From Thermovirga lienii DSM 17291 (lineage in GTDB: Bacteria > Synergistota > Synergistia > Synergistales > Thermovirgaceae): a stretch of DNA of 64,000 nucleotides. The stretch lies in contig CP003096.1 of assembly GCA_000233775.1 (NCBI GenBank), forward strand, positions 1,576,501 to 1,640,500, in the 5' to 3' direction. The translations under genes were made by a program, and so were the position numbers. Within the stretch, counting starts at the first letter, position 1. Every line of letters begins with the position of its first letter. Of the stretch, positions 16,320 through 24,459 are shown one piece after another. Under the pieces are notes generated by a model. The model was not told the origin of the DNA, made no database searches, and saw only the letters and a list, made by a program, of their open reading frames with translations.

Positions 16320-17150
16320 TCACCACCTAGCAGTAGAAGCAACCTCTATGACCGCCATGATCCACCTGTACACATCCATAGGATCGTTCCAGTTCGCCCT
16401 AAGCCCTCTCCCTGAAAACCTCTCTGATCCGGGAACAATGGACGCTGCATCACACTGCACTGTGTAGTTGAAGGTGATTTTAACATCGTAAGGGGAACTA
16501 AGCCTGAACACCGGAGCTACCTCTCTTTTCAACGCGTGCAAAGCCTCTTCAGTAGCGCTTCTCAAAAGCCCTTCAGTAACACTAGGGTGAAGTAGCTCTG
16601 CAGAAGACCTTCCTCGTCCTTCCTTGACGGCACAGGTAACCACGTTTTCGCCAAGCAGGCTGAGGGCCTCCATACACACCGCCACATCTCCGGTCACCAT
16701 TGCCACGGGCTTGCCCAAAGCTCCGCACAAAAATGCATTGAGACCCGTCTCCCCTATACGCCATCCGTTCAAGGTAAGCTCATGTACGCAGGAAGCAGAA
16801 AACGTATGATCCAATACGGCTTTCTCTGTACCGGCCATGGCATGATAGGCTACGAAAAACACACCGTCGCACTCCTCCATGCCTTCTACCATCTCCAGCA
16901 CCTTGGGAAATCCGCTCACTAAGTGAACGGAGCTTGGCATGGTGTTTATGTCCAGGTTTATCATCCTTCCATGGGCATCGTTAACGATCACTTCCTCAAC
17001 ACCATTGTCCAAACAGGCCCTAACCACCGCCATTACATCCCATGCTTGCATCTTTCTGCCAAAATCATACTCTGAAGAGCCATGGCGAACCTGGTCAGGA
17101 TTTACTACCCCAGTTGCTCCCTCCATGTCAGCGCTGATGAAGATCCTCAC
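16320..17150 (-). CDS. M55-family D-aminopeptidase
   Basis: A 276-residue zinc D-aminopeptidase of the DppA family, removing N-terminal D-amino acids (D-Ala, Gly) from peptides. Metal ligands are all present: Asp8 and Glu10 (ISADMEGATG), His60 (VNDAHGRM), His103 (AYHAMAG) and Glu134 (IGETGLNA). Length is normal. Its start lies 23 bp inside the 3' end of the upstream reductase gene, so the two are translated from one message. It probably helps scavenge cell-wall-derived or D-amino-acid-containing peptides, in line with the VanX-like dipeptidase at 25315-26034. Confidence 0.9.
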   Translation of the reverse strand: MRIFISADMEGATGVVNPDQVRHGSSEYDFGRKMQAWDVMAVVRACLDNGVEEVIVNDAHGRMINLDINTMPSSVHLVSGFPKVLEMVEGMEECDGVFFVAYHAMAGTEKAVLDHTFSASCVHELTLNGWRIGETGLNAFLCGALGKPVAMVTGDVAVCMEALSLLGENVVTCAVKEGRGRSSAELLHPSVTEGLLRSATEEALHALKREVAPVFRLSSPYDVKITFNYTVQCDAASIVPGSERFSGRGLRANWNDPMDVYRWIMAVIEVASTARW

Positions 17151-18159
17151 GGCTTTTTGCCTCCCATTCCCGCACTATTTTATAGTTCCTTCTCAAGGCC
17201 CTGCCCAACCCCACAAGGTCACATGATCCTTTTTCTAACAGGGTTCGTGCTGTAGATAATTTCGTTATTCCTCCCGTGCACACTACGGGAGTATCCCCCA
17301 CCACGTCCTTGATAGCCAAAGCGTAATCCGCAAAATAGCCTTCTCCCTCACCATCATAGCCGCAATGATTTCCTGAGATGTCAATGAAATCCACTTCCAT
17401 AGCCGCCAACTCCTTAGCGACCCACTTGGAATCCTCTATGGTCAATCCCCTAGGTTCCTCGTTGGGCATGGAATCCGCAACTCCCAACCGTACGGCCACC
17501 ACGTGCTCGTCAGATAGAAGCCCCCTAACAGCCTCATAAACTTCAAACAAAAACCTGGCCCTGTTTTTTATGTCTCCACCGTAGCGGTCCTTCCTCTGGT
17601 TGGTTAGAGGGCTTAGAAACTGTCCAATGAGATAACCGTGACAAGCGTGTATCTCCACTCCACCGTAGCCAGCTCTAACAGCCCTTGCGGCAGCTTCAGC
17701 ATACAGCTCCACGAGATGGGATATTTCCTCTGTCTTTAGGGGCCTGGGCATGACGTAAAGGCTGCAGCGAGGATGCCTCAATGCAGAGGGAGCAACGGGC
17801 GCCCAATCTTCCACCATCATCTCTTCGTCCTGTACAAGAGAGCCGGCATGGTTGATTTGAACTACGACATTACAACCATTCGTGTGATATAGCTCGGTAA
17901 GCTTTTGCTGGTAGGGGATAACTTCGTCTCTATCGAGCAAAAGCTGCCTTAGCCTGGTTCTCCCATCTTTATGTACGGCGTGGTGCTCTACGATTGAAAG
18001 GGCCACTCCACTCTCGGCGAGTTTTTCATTTATATCAAGGGTATCTGCCGTCGGAAGACCATCTTTCGTAGAGGTGTTGGTAGCGATGGGAGCAGAGACC
18101 ACTCTGTTCTTTAGCTCCATAGGGCCTACCTCAATGGGTTGCCACAGAACATTGCTCAT
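17128..18159 (-). CDS. NADH:flavin oxidoreductase (Old Yellow Enzyme family)
   Basis: A 343-residue FMN-binding TIM-barrel reductase. Typical landmarks are MELKNRVVSAPIATN near the start, VVQINHAGSL, AARAVRAGYGGVEIHACHGYLIGQFLSPLTNQRKDRYGG (here written in pieces: GVEIHACHGYL, then FLSP-NQR-DRYGG), and the C-terminal phosphate-binding VVCTGGI. It lacks the extra FAD and 4Fe-4S domains of the longer enoate reductases. Start ATG 18159 has GAGGAGGGG upstream; an earlier in-frame ATG would lie inside the ychF 3' end. Substrate unknown; an enone or similar electrophile is likely. Confidence 0.85.
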   Translation of the reverse strand: MSNVLWQPIEVGPMELKNRVVSAPIATNTSTKDGLPTADTLDINEKLAESGVALSIVEHHAVHKDGRTRLRQLLLDRDEVIPYQQKLTELYHTNGCNVVVQINHAGSLVQDEEMMVEDWAPVAPSALRHPRCSLYVMPRPLKTEEISHLVELYAEAAARAVRAGYGGVEIHACHGYLIGQFLSPLTNQRKDRYGGDIKNRARFLFEVYEAVRGLLSDEHVVAVRLGVADSMPNEEPRGLTIEDSKWVAKELAAMEVDFIDISGNHCGYDGEGEGYFADYALAIKDVVGDTPVVCTGGITKLSTARTLLEKGSCDLVGLGRALRRNYKIVREWEAKSREDLHQR

Positions 18160-18205
18160 CCTTTCTCCCCTCCTCACATGTATAGAGTACCAACTTTTTG
18201 GTACT

Positions 18206-19300
18206 TCACACATTAAACCTTATCTCTATTATGTCTCCATCTTTGACTATATACTCTTTGCCTTCAAGGCGCAAAAGACCTTTTTCTCTACACTTGGCCA
18301 TGGAAAAATCATTAGCCTCGAAATCATCATAGTGGACCACTTGGGCCCTTATAAAACCCCTCGCCAGATCGGTATGAATGGCTCCGGCAGCTTCCACGGC
18401 CGTGCTGTTTTCTCTTATAGTCCAGGCCTTGACCTCGTCCTTGCCTACCGTGAAGAAGGAAATAAGGCCCAATAGTCTGTACGCTGCAGATATAAGCCTT
18501 TCTCTCCCAGGCTCCTCTATTTCCAAATCGGCCATGAACTCCTTCTGCTCTTCCTCGTCCAGATCCAAAAGATCCATTTCCATTCTTCCGAAGAGCTTCA
18601 CCACCTGTAGATTCCTATCCGCCGCAAGTTTTTTAAAGGCCTCCATGCCTGGTATGGAGCTTTCATCCACTTGGGTCTCGTCCAGATTCAGCACCACAAG
18701 CTCGGGTTTGACTGTGAGGAACGCAAAACCCTTCAAGAGCTTGATCTCCTCCTTGGTCATCTCCATATCCCTCAACGGGCGCTCCTCAAGCAGAAACTTC
18801 CTGCACCTTTCCAGAAGGTCCTTTTCTTTTTCTTCCTCTGCCTGCAACTTTTTCTTGGAGTTCAACCTATTCAGACGATTTTCTATTACCGAAAGGTCCC
18901 TGAATATCAGCTCCATCTCCACTATTTCCCAATCCCTCGCAGGATCCACATCACCCTCAGGATGGGGAACCTCGGGGTTGTCAAAGCACCTGATTACGTG
19001 GACCAAAGCATCACTCTCCCCAACGAAGGAAAGGAAAGCATTGCCCAACCCAGCTCCTTTGCTGGCATCCTTGGATAACCCTGCAAGGTCCACGAATTCC
19101 ACCTGAGCAGGCACCTCTCTTTTGGGTTGATACACTTCCACCAGCTTGTCGAAGCGTCTGTCGGGGACTGAAACCACAGCTCTGTTGGGATCAGTCTTGC
19201 CGCTGGCGTAAGGCTTAACCTCAGCACCCGCCTTGGTTATTACATTGAAGACAGTGGTTTTACCACATAAAGGAAGACCTACTATACCGCAGTTCAGCAT
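18206..19300 (-). CDS. ychF: Ribosome-associated ATPase/GTPase YchF
   Basis: A 364-residue Obg-family P-loop NTPase that binds ribosomes. Visible are Walker A GLPLCGKTT, switch II VDLAGLSKDASKGAGLGNAFLS, the NLDETQ motif that replaces NKxD and underlies ATP preference, a coiled-coil insert (residues about 130-200), and a C-terminal TGS domain (ISFFTVGKDEVKAWTIR, then AAGAIHTDLARGFIRAQVV). Length is exactly that of the family. It probably heads the minus-strand run ychF, reductase, aminopeptidase. Confidence 0.97.
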   Translation of the reverse strand: MLNCGIVGLPLCGKTTVFNVITKAGAEVKPYASGKTDPNRAVVSVPDRRFDKLVEVYQPKREVPAQVEFVDLAGLSKDASKGAGLGNAFLSFVGESDALVHVIRCFDNPEVPHPEGDVDPARDWEIVEMELIFRDLSVIENRLNRLNSKKKLQAEEEKEKDLLERCRKFLLEERPLRDMEMTKEEIKLLKGFAFLTVKPELVVLNLDETQVDESSIPGMEAFKKLAADRNLQVVKLFGRMEMDLLDLDEEEQKEFMADLEIEEPGRERLISAAYRLLGLISFFTVGKDEVKAWTIRENSTAVEAAGAIHTDLARGFIRAQVVHYDDFEANDFSMAKCREKGLLRLEGKEYIVKDGDIIEIRFNV

Positions 19301-19389
19301 AAAATCACTCCTACTTTCAGCCTTTTTGACTATTTTACAGGAAGTTTCGCCTTTGAAAACTATTTTTATGACAATGCATGTTTAATATG

Positions 19390-19418
19390 TTAACATTTAT
19401 TTTGGCAACACGTATACT
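19390..19418 (+). promoter_or_regulatory. Orphaned promoter of the IS-disrupted DUF4139 gene
   Basis: Plus strand: -35 TTAACA (19390-19395), 17-bp spacer, -10 TATACT (19413-19418), followed at 19433-19439 by a perfect AAGGAGG ribosome site. The second IS256 starts 9 nt after that site, so this expression signal now points into the insertion sequence. Confidence 0.7.
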
Positions 19419-19426
19419 AAAAACAT

Positions 19427-19449
19427 CTTATCAAGGAGGCCTTGATAAG
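19427..19449. repeat. Perfect palindrome around the orphan ribosome site
   Basis: A 10-bp arm CTTATCAAGG (19427-19436), 3-nt centre, and its exact complement (19440-19449). It lies just after the -10 and overlaps the ribosome site. It could be a repressor operator, an mRNA hairpin hiding the ribosome site, or simply the preferred insertion target of the IS. Confidence 0.6.
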
Positions 19450-20844
19450 GTCAAGTCCAAATTTGTGTGTAAATTCCCTCTGGCAGATAAGATCACCCCG
19501 TTTTAAGCTACATTTACCTGGGTATCGGCATTATTCACCTCCTTCTGCTGTTTTTCTGTGTTAGCCTTCCACTCCCAATACTCTGCCATATCAAAGTAGC
19601 GCTTTCCTGTGGTCCACACCTCGTCGATCTCTACAAGCACTGCTCCGATCAGTCTCACAGCCGACTCCTCGTTAGGGAAGATTCGGATCACCCGCTCCCG
19701 CCGGCGGATCTCCTGGTTGAGCCGCTCGACTCCATTGGTGGTGCGCAGCCGCTTCCGGTAGCGCCCTGGTAGTGCCATCACCGCCATTGCGTCCTCGAAA
19801 CCAGCTTCAAGTCGCTCTACCGCCTTTGGCGCCCGGGCGCCAAAGGCCTCTATCGTTTCGTTCAGCAACCGCCTGGCCGTCTCCATATCCGGCGCGTCGA
19901 AGATCAACCGCAGTCGCCCGTGCAGGTCGCCCTGGAGGCTCTTAGGACAGGCGTCCAGGATGTTCCGGATAAAGTGGGTCTGGCACCGCTGCCATGTCGC
20001 TCCTTGGAAGTGGGTTTCTATCGCATTGATCAAGCCCTTGTGATCATCCGAAACAACCAAGTCCACTCCCTTGAGACCGCGCTCCTTGAGCCGGCCGAAG
20101 AACTCCGACCAAGCAGCCTCTGATTCGCTATCCCCGAGCATAAGCCCTAAAATCTCCCGGTATCCCTCCCGGTTGATCCCTGTAGCGAGAAGTACGCTTG
20201 AAAGCCGTACCCGGCCGCCTTTACGCACCCGGATGACAATGGCATCTACCAGGAGAAATGGGTATTCCTGGCTGCTCAAATCTCGCTCGTTCCACTCCTT
20301 TACGATGTCGTCCAGTCTTTTGCACAGGCTGGATACGGTGGATTTGGAGAACTCCGTGCCGCATAGTTCATCAACAACCGCCCTTACCTTCCTGGTGGAT
20401 ACGCCGTTCACGACCATCTCGACCATGGCCAGCAAGAGCGCCTGCTCGCTCCGCTGGTACCGCTCGAAAAGCTCCGTGGAGAAGTGCCCGCTCCGGAGAC
20501 GGGGAACCATAAGCGTAAGTTCTCCTACGCGAGACTTGAGCAGCTTATCCCGATACCCGTTGCGGTACCCCTGCCGCTCTTCGGTACGTTCGTATGGCTT
20601 GGCCCTGAGTTGTTCGGTAGCCTGAGCATCGAGTATCTGATTCACGATGTTCTCCACCAACCGAGCCAATCCATCATCCCGAATAAATAATCCTTGCAAG
20701 AGATCACAGTCTACGGTAACCTGGTAGTGAGCCATCTTTTCTCCCTCCTGATGATTAAGATTAAGCTACTTCTTATCTACCAGAGGGAGGGGTGGCTCTC
20801 CTGCTTCAAGCCATCAATTTTACACCATCATAATGGACACTACT
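19449..20844 (-). mobile_element. IS256-family insertion sequence, copy 2 (GC-rich)
   Basis: About 1.4 kb. The left end reads GGTCAAGTCC, identical to the left end of copy 1; the inverted right end reads AGTAGTGTCC, and both continue to a GTGTAAA motif. There is no matching direct repeat at the two flanks (CCTTGATAA on the left, CGCTTCTGG on the right). The insertion must therefore have been followed by a deletion or recombination. The host gene on the right has lost its 5' end, which fits. Base composition is visibly GC-richer than the surroundings. Confidence 0.8.
19503..20735 (-). CDS. IS256/Mutator-type transposase (GC-rich paralogue)
   Basis: A 410-residue transposase colinear with that at 149-1372 and similar over its whole length. 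It has the same DDE context: LLVDAIVIRVRKGGR, VVSDDHKGLINAIE with CQTHFIRNIL, and GVERLNQEIRRRERV. It is intact, with ATG 20735 behind GGAGGGA. Codon third positions are rich in G and C, unlike neighbouring genes and unlike copy 1. This suggests arrival from a GC-richer host. The C-terminal tail (TEKQQKEVNNADTQVNVA) is unrelated to that of copy 1. Confidence 0.95.
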   Translation of the reverse strand: MAHYQVTVDCDLLQGLFIRDDGLARLVENIVNQILDAQATEQLRAKPYERTEERQGYRNGYRDKLLKSRVGELTLMVPRLRSGHFSTELFERYQRSEQALLLAMVEMVVNGVSTRKVRAVVDELCGTEFSKSTVSSLCKRLDDIVKEWNERDLSSQEYPFLLVDAIVIRVRKGGRVRLSSVLLATGINREGYREILGLMLGDSESEAAWSEFFGRLKERGLKGVDLVVSDDHKGLINAIETHFQGATWQRCQTHFIRNILDACPKSLQGDLHGRLRLIFDAPDMETARRLLNETIEAFGARAPKAVERLEAGFEDAMAVMALPGRYRKRLRTTNGVERLNQEIRRRERVIRIFPNEESAVRLIGAVLVEIDEVWTTGKRYFDMAEYWEWKANTEKQQKEVNNADTQVNVA

Positions 20845-20845
20845 C

Positions 20846-22132
20846 GCTTCTGGTGGAGTACAGATAGTTGAAACACGCTTCGGCGGCTTAGTAGTAAATG
20901 ATCAGCTACCTCAAGGCCTTGAAGAGCTTGCTCAAAAACTGAAAGCTGCCCAAAGGGAAAGAGACCTTCTTGCATCCAAACTGGAAGGATTAGTACAGTC
21001 AATAAACAAGTTGGATGAAACGCCCGCTGTCGGTAAGACCGCGGAGGAAATCATATCCTTCGTTGAAAAGTTATCTTCCAAAAGGCAAAAACTGCAAATG
21101 GAAATCTATACGACGAACCAAGCCCTGGACGATGCAAAAAAACGCTATGAGACCCTTAAGAAAGAACTGGAGTCCTACCTTCCTCCCGACCATGAGAAAT
21201 ACAACAGGTTCATTATAAAAACCCAAGGTCAAGGAGATGTAATAATTTCAGCGTGGACCGGCCTAGCGTCATGGAGCCCCTCATACCACCTTGATTTGAA
21301 CAGCAGCGCCTCCACAATTGAAGGCGCTCTTAAGGCCACAATAACACAAAATACCGGCATCCCGTGGAATGGTAGGATAAGGCTTCACACAACCATGCCC
21401 AAGGAAAGTCTTTACATCCCCAAGCTACCACCTCTAGTGGTTGATTTCGAAAAAGAGGAAAAGTATCTCCTCATGGAAGCGAGAAAAAGCGTTCAGATCG
21501 AGAACGTTGCATCTACAGAGACACAAGAGTACAACTTAACAGATGTAGTTTATATAGCTCAAGGAGAAGTTTCGTCTTCCAAACCTAGCGTACTGGAAAT
21601 AAAATCTTTCACTTTGAGAGGAAGCACATCTATTGTCTGTATTCCTGAATTTTCCAGGGAGGCATGGGCGGTGGCTACTGTTGAACATCTAAATGAGCCC
21701 ATCATAGAAGGCAAGGCGGAACTCTATATTGACGGAAACCTGTCGGCTCAAAGTACTCTTCCTAGAGCAGGCAAAGGAGAGAAGCTGGAGATACCCTTCG
21801 GGAAAACCCCTCTGGTCAAGGTGGAAAAGGAGTATCTAATACCTAAAGAAGGGCAAAAATGGACCGGTAAGGGATGGATCAAAAAGGGCTATGCCATAAC
21901 CGTGACCAACGGAACCGACGACGATATTAACGTAACCGTGTTAGACCGCATCCCAACCTCTGCAAACGAGGACATCAAGGTAGAGGATATCAATATCACC
22001 CCCGCACCAGAAGAACAGGATGAAAAGGGCATAGTCAAATGGAACCTTCCAATCAAAAGGGGAGATAACAAAAAAATTGAGGTCTCCTACATTGTGAAGT
22101 TCCCTGCTAACAAGGAAATAACGTTCCGGTAG
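20846..22132 (+). pseudogene. DUF4139 (MuiA-like) protein, 5'-truncated by IS256
   Basis: The frame is open from the IS edge (GCT at 20846) to the stop at 22132, giving about 428 codons. It begins ASGGVQIVETRFGGLV and continues through a coiled coil (LEELAQKLKAAQRERDLL) into the DUF4139 beta-domain (ASWSPSYHLDLNSSASTIEG, AITVTNGTDDDINVTVLDRI). Family members have a signal peptide and a DUF4140 N-terminus; the signal peptide and the first part of DUF4140 are missing here. The only in-frame start candidate near the front (TTG 21011) lies inside the coiled coil without a ribosome site. The role of the family is envelope-related but poorly known. Confidence 0.8.
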
Positions 22133-22207
22133 AGAAATTTTCCCTTAGGGCCAACGAAATGTATAATTGGGGCAACAAGTTATAACATGCATCAAGAAGG
22201 TGAAAAC

Positions 22208-22777
22208 ATGGAATCTTTCAATAAGGCGACCACAAAGGAAAACACCAGCAGGACAGAACAGCTAATAGAAATGTATCTCAAAAGGCTCAAACAATGTGGA
22301 TTCAGAATGACAAATCAACGCCGGATAATCATTGAGATCCTGCTCAAAAATCTGGGCAGACACTTAAATGTAAAGGAGCTACTGAACATAGCCCAAAAGG
22401 AAGATCCCACTATTGGGATAGCCACAATATACAGAACCGTGGATTTACTAACAGGACTAGGGCTTCTCAATATGATTAACCTTGAAGAAGGTTTCAGTAG
22501 ATTTGAAGTTCCAGATGAGCAAATGCATTTTCACTTTTACTGCAAATCCTGCGGTAAAGTAGTTCACCTGCCAGACGAGGAGGATAAAACAAAAACCGTT
22601 ATGCAGTGGGCACAAAAGGAAGGATTTAAGCTTCTACCCCAAACTTTCGAGCTGGCAGGAATATGTCCTGAATGCATAAATGAAGGTGTAGTAGAAGAGG
22701 ATTTTTGCCATATCAAGAGACCTATTTGTGAAAAGAGGTGTAAAAAGCACAGACGCAGATGGAGGCATGAAAACTAA
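22208..22777 (+). CDS. fur: Fur-family metal-dependent repressor
   Basis: A 189-residue regulator of the Fur superfamily. The N-terminal winged helix (LKQCGFRMTNQRRIIIEILLKN, then TIGIATIYRTVDLLTGLGLL) recognises DNA. The dimer domain has the His-rich metal site HFHFYCKSCGKVVHL and two CxxC zinc pairs (CKSC, CPEC). A Cys/Lys/Arg-rich C-terminal tail (CEKRCKKHRRRW) is unusual. Start ATG 22208 has AGAAGGTGA upstream; TATAAT-like TATAATTGG lies at about 22160. With Fur-like boxes before the NifX/MinD and feo genes close by, iron sensing is the most likely role (versus Zur or PerR). Confidence 0.88.
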   Translation: MESFNKATTKENTSRTEQLIEMYLKRLKQCGFRMTNQRRIIIEILLKNLGRHLNVKELLNIAQKEDPTIGIATIYRTVDLLTGLGLLNMINLEEGFSRFEVPDEQMHFHFYCKSCGKVVHLPDEEDKTKTVMQWAQKEGFKLLPQTFELAGICPECINEGVVEEDFCHIKRPICEKRCKKHRRRWRHEN

Positions 22778-23177
22778 AATCTCAATTACCTTGCTGTTTT
22801 TGATGTTTCTTTGTGTGGTTTTTCTTTTGGGGGTACAGAAGGCTTGTGCCGAGTGTTTCGGTGCCCCCTTGCCCGGAGGTTTCGCCGGGGAATACATGGG
22901 AACCTACGTAGGAGACGACTACGGAACTTTTGTCATCACTATATCCCCACAAGGCACAATTGAAGGTTATCTAACCATTCAAAAAGGCCCCAAAACCTTG
23001 CCCATGAATGGAAGCTGTTCGTACGGCGGAGATTGCGAATTCCATTCCTACAAAGAAGAAATTTCCTTCAGCGGGAAAATTGATTTCTCCTGCAAAATAA
23101 AAGGAACCTGGAGTCAAAAAGAGCCCTCGACAAAGGGAATATTCATAGCAGCTAAAATAAAACCTCAACACCCCTAA
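22767..23177 (+). CDS. Small secreted protein of unknown function
   Basis: A 136-residue protein whose ATG overlaps the last codons of the Fur gene (GGAGGC precedes it). It starts with a signal peptide (hydrophobic residues 5-22, likely cleavage after KACA). The mature part is about 110 residues, beta-rich and with several Cys (ECFGAPLPGGFAGEYMGTY, NGSCSYGGDC, IDFSCKIKGTW). The alternating GxYxGxxxG and SGxIDxSxxIKGTW pattern resembles small beta-barrel or extracytoplasmic domains, but I do not recognise a family. Overlap with fur suggests co-regulation, perhaps a metal-related periplasmic role (inference). Confidence 0.65.
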   Translation: MKTKISITLLFLMFLCVVFLLGVQKACAECFGAPLPGGFAGEYMGTYVGDDYGTFVITISPQGTIEGYLTIQKGPKTLPMNGSCSYGGDCEFHSYKEEISFSGKIDFSCKIKGTWSQKEPSTKGIFIAAKIKPQHP

Positions 23178-23196
23178 CCCAAACACCTAATAAACG

Positions 23197-23229
23197 TTGA
23201 CAATAATATTGATAACTATTATCGTTAAC
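23197..23229 (+). promoter_or_regulatory. Promoter with Fur-like box before the NifX/MinD cluster
   Basis: TTGACA (23197-23202), 17-bp spacer, TATCGT (23220-23225). A 19-bp stretch at 23211-23229 matches the classical Fur consensus at about 14 of 19 positions and includes the perfect inverted repeat GATAA-CTA-TTATC. It covers the -10, so binding would block polymerase. Confidence 0.6.
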
Positions 23230-23260
23230 CCGAGAAAATTTAAAAGTAGGGGTGATGGAA

Positions 23261-23593
23261 ATGAAGATAGCCGTTGCGATGGAGAACGGTAATGTCTGTG
23301 AGCATTTTGGCCATGCACCAGCTTATGTGATCTACACTGTTAAAGAAGGGAACATTGTGAGCAAGGAAGGACTTACCAATCCTGGTCACACTCCCGGTTT
23401 CTTGCCTAAGTGGATGTCCGGCATGGGGATTGATGTAATAATAGCTGGCGGGATGGGCCCAAGGGCGGTCGAGCTCTTCAAAGAACAAGGTGTTACTCCA
23501 ATCATAGGCGCTAAGGGCCCAGTAGAAGAAGTTGTCCAAAAATACTGCGAAGGATCCCTTCAAACTGGCCAAAGCACCTGTAATCATCATTGA
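23261..23593 (+). CDS. NifX/NafY-like (dinitrogenase FeMo-cofactor family) protein
   Basis: A 110-residue protein of the NifX/NafY/VnfX fold, which binds iron-sulphur or FeMo-cofactor-type clusters. It shows MKIAVAMENGNVCEHFGHAPAY (CxxHFGHA is the family signature), IDVIIAGGMGPRAVELFKEQG and a Cys/His tail (STCNHH). There are no nitrogenase genes here; stand-alone members with MinD ATPases are common in anaerobes and may handle Fe-S clusters. ATG 23261 is 6-7 nt after AGGGGTGA. It precedes two MinD-type genes and is probably under Fur control. Confidence 0.85.
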   Translation: MKIAVAMENGNVCEHFGHAPAYVIYTVKEGNIVSKEGLTNPGHTPGFLPKWMSGMGIDVIIAGGMGPRAVELFKEQGVTPIIGAKGPVEEVVQKYCEGSLQTGQSTCNHH

Positions 23594-23610
23594 AGGAGAG
23601 TGCTTTACGG

Positions 23611-24459
23611 ATGCCCAATCTTACATTGGCCATAGCAAGTGGTAAAGGAGGAACAGGCAAAAGCAGCTTTGCTTCATCTTTTGGAGTAACCAAACAAGGA
23701 ATACTTTTAGTGGATGCTGATGTGGAAGAACCTAACCTGGCCCTCCTCTTAAATTTAAAACCCTTAGAAAGCTCCTTGGTTAATTTACGAATCCCTGCAA
23801 TAAACAAAGATGTGTGCACAAAGTGCGATAAATGCGTTGATGCCTGCCGATTTGGGGCTTTAAACATCTTTGGGGACAATATACCTATGGTAAACGACCT
23901 TTGTCACGGCTGCGGGCTTTGTTCCTTGGTTTGTCCTACGAAGGCAATATCTGAAATAGAAAAACCCATAGGTGAGGTACGTCACTACTTATCAAAAAAC
24001 GTAGAGCTCCTTGAAGGACGGTTAGCCCTCGGAATGCCCAATCCAGTGCCAGTAATAGAAGCTGTAGTCGATGCCGCCATGGCCGTAGAAAAACCAAGAA
24101 TTATAGATTGTGCCCCTGGCACCTCATGCCCCATGGTCGCAGGTGCAAGAAGGGCTGACGCCGTGTTGCTGGTAACAGAACCTACCCCTTTCGGGTTAGC
24201 CGATCTGAAACTCGCCCTTGAGGCAATAGTTCCGCTAAATAAACCCGTAGGAGTGGTTGTCAATAAATATGGTATTGCATCAGAAAACGTAGAAGAGTTG
24301 TGTAAAAATTGGAATGTACCTATCCTCGGCTATTTTCCTTTTAGCAAACATGTAGCAGCCTCTTACGCTAAAGGCATTCCTCCAGCAACATACGATCACC
24401 TATGGCAACAAAGAATATCTGACATATGGAATTACTTTGAAGAGAGGGTTGGGAAATGA
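23611..24459 (+). CDS. MinD/Mrp-type ATPase with inserted 2[4Fe-4S] ferredoxin domain (1)
   Basis: A 282-residue P-loop ATPase. The deviant Walker A is ASGKGGTGKSSFA, then LLVDADVEEPN. A two-cluster ferredoxin module is inserted at about residues 68-120: CTKCDKCVDACRFGALNIFG and CHGCGLCSLVCPTKAI. The ATPase core resumes with IIDCAPGTSCP. Such proteins occur in pairs beside NifX-like proteins in anaerobes and are thought to act in Fe-S cluster handling. The start is set at ATG 23611; AAGGAGAG lies about 10 nt upstream. Its stop overlaps the next start by 4 bp (ATGA). Confidence 0.88.
   Translation: MPNLTLAIASGKGGTGKSSFASSFGVTKQGILLVDADVEEPNLALLLNLKPLESSLVNLRIPAINKDVCTKCDKCVDACRFGALNIFGDNIPMVNDLCHGCGLCSLVCPTKAISEIEKPIGEVRHYLSKNVELLEGRLALGMPNPVPVIEAVVDAAMAVEKPRIIDCAPGTSCPMVAGARRADAVLLVTEPTPFGLADLKLALEAIVPLNKPVGVVVNKYGIASENVEELCKNWNVPILGYFPFSKHVAASYAKGIPPATYDHLWQQRISDIWNYFEERVGK

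Noticed and set aside
18378-19106. A 242-codon open frame antisense to ychF
   Set aside because: It lies entirely inside the highly conserved ychF gene, is Ser/Leu-rich low-complexity as expected of an antisense shadow, and has no ribosome site.
19440-20853. Target duplication around IS256 copy 2
   Set aside because: The 8-9 bp on the two sides (CCTTGATAA and CGCTTCTGG) do not match in any register tried.
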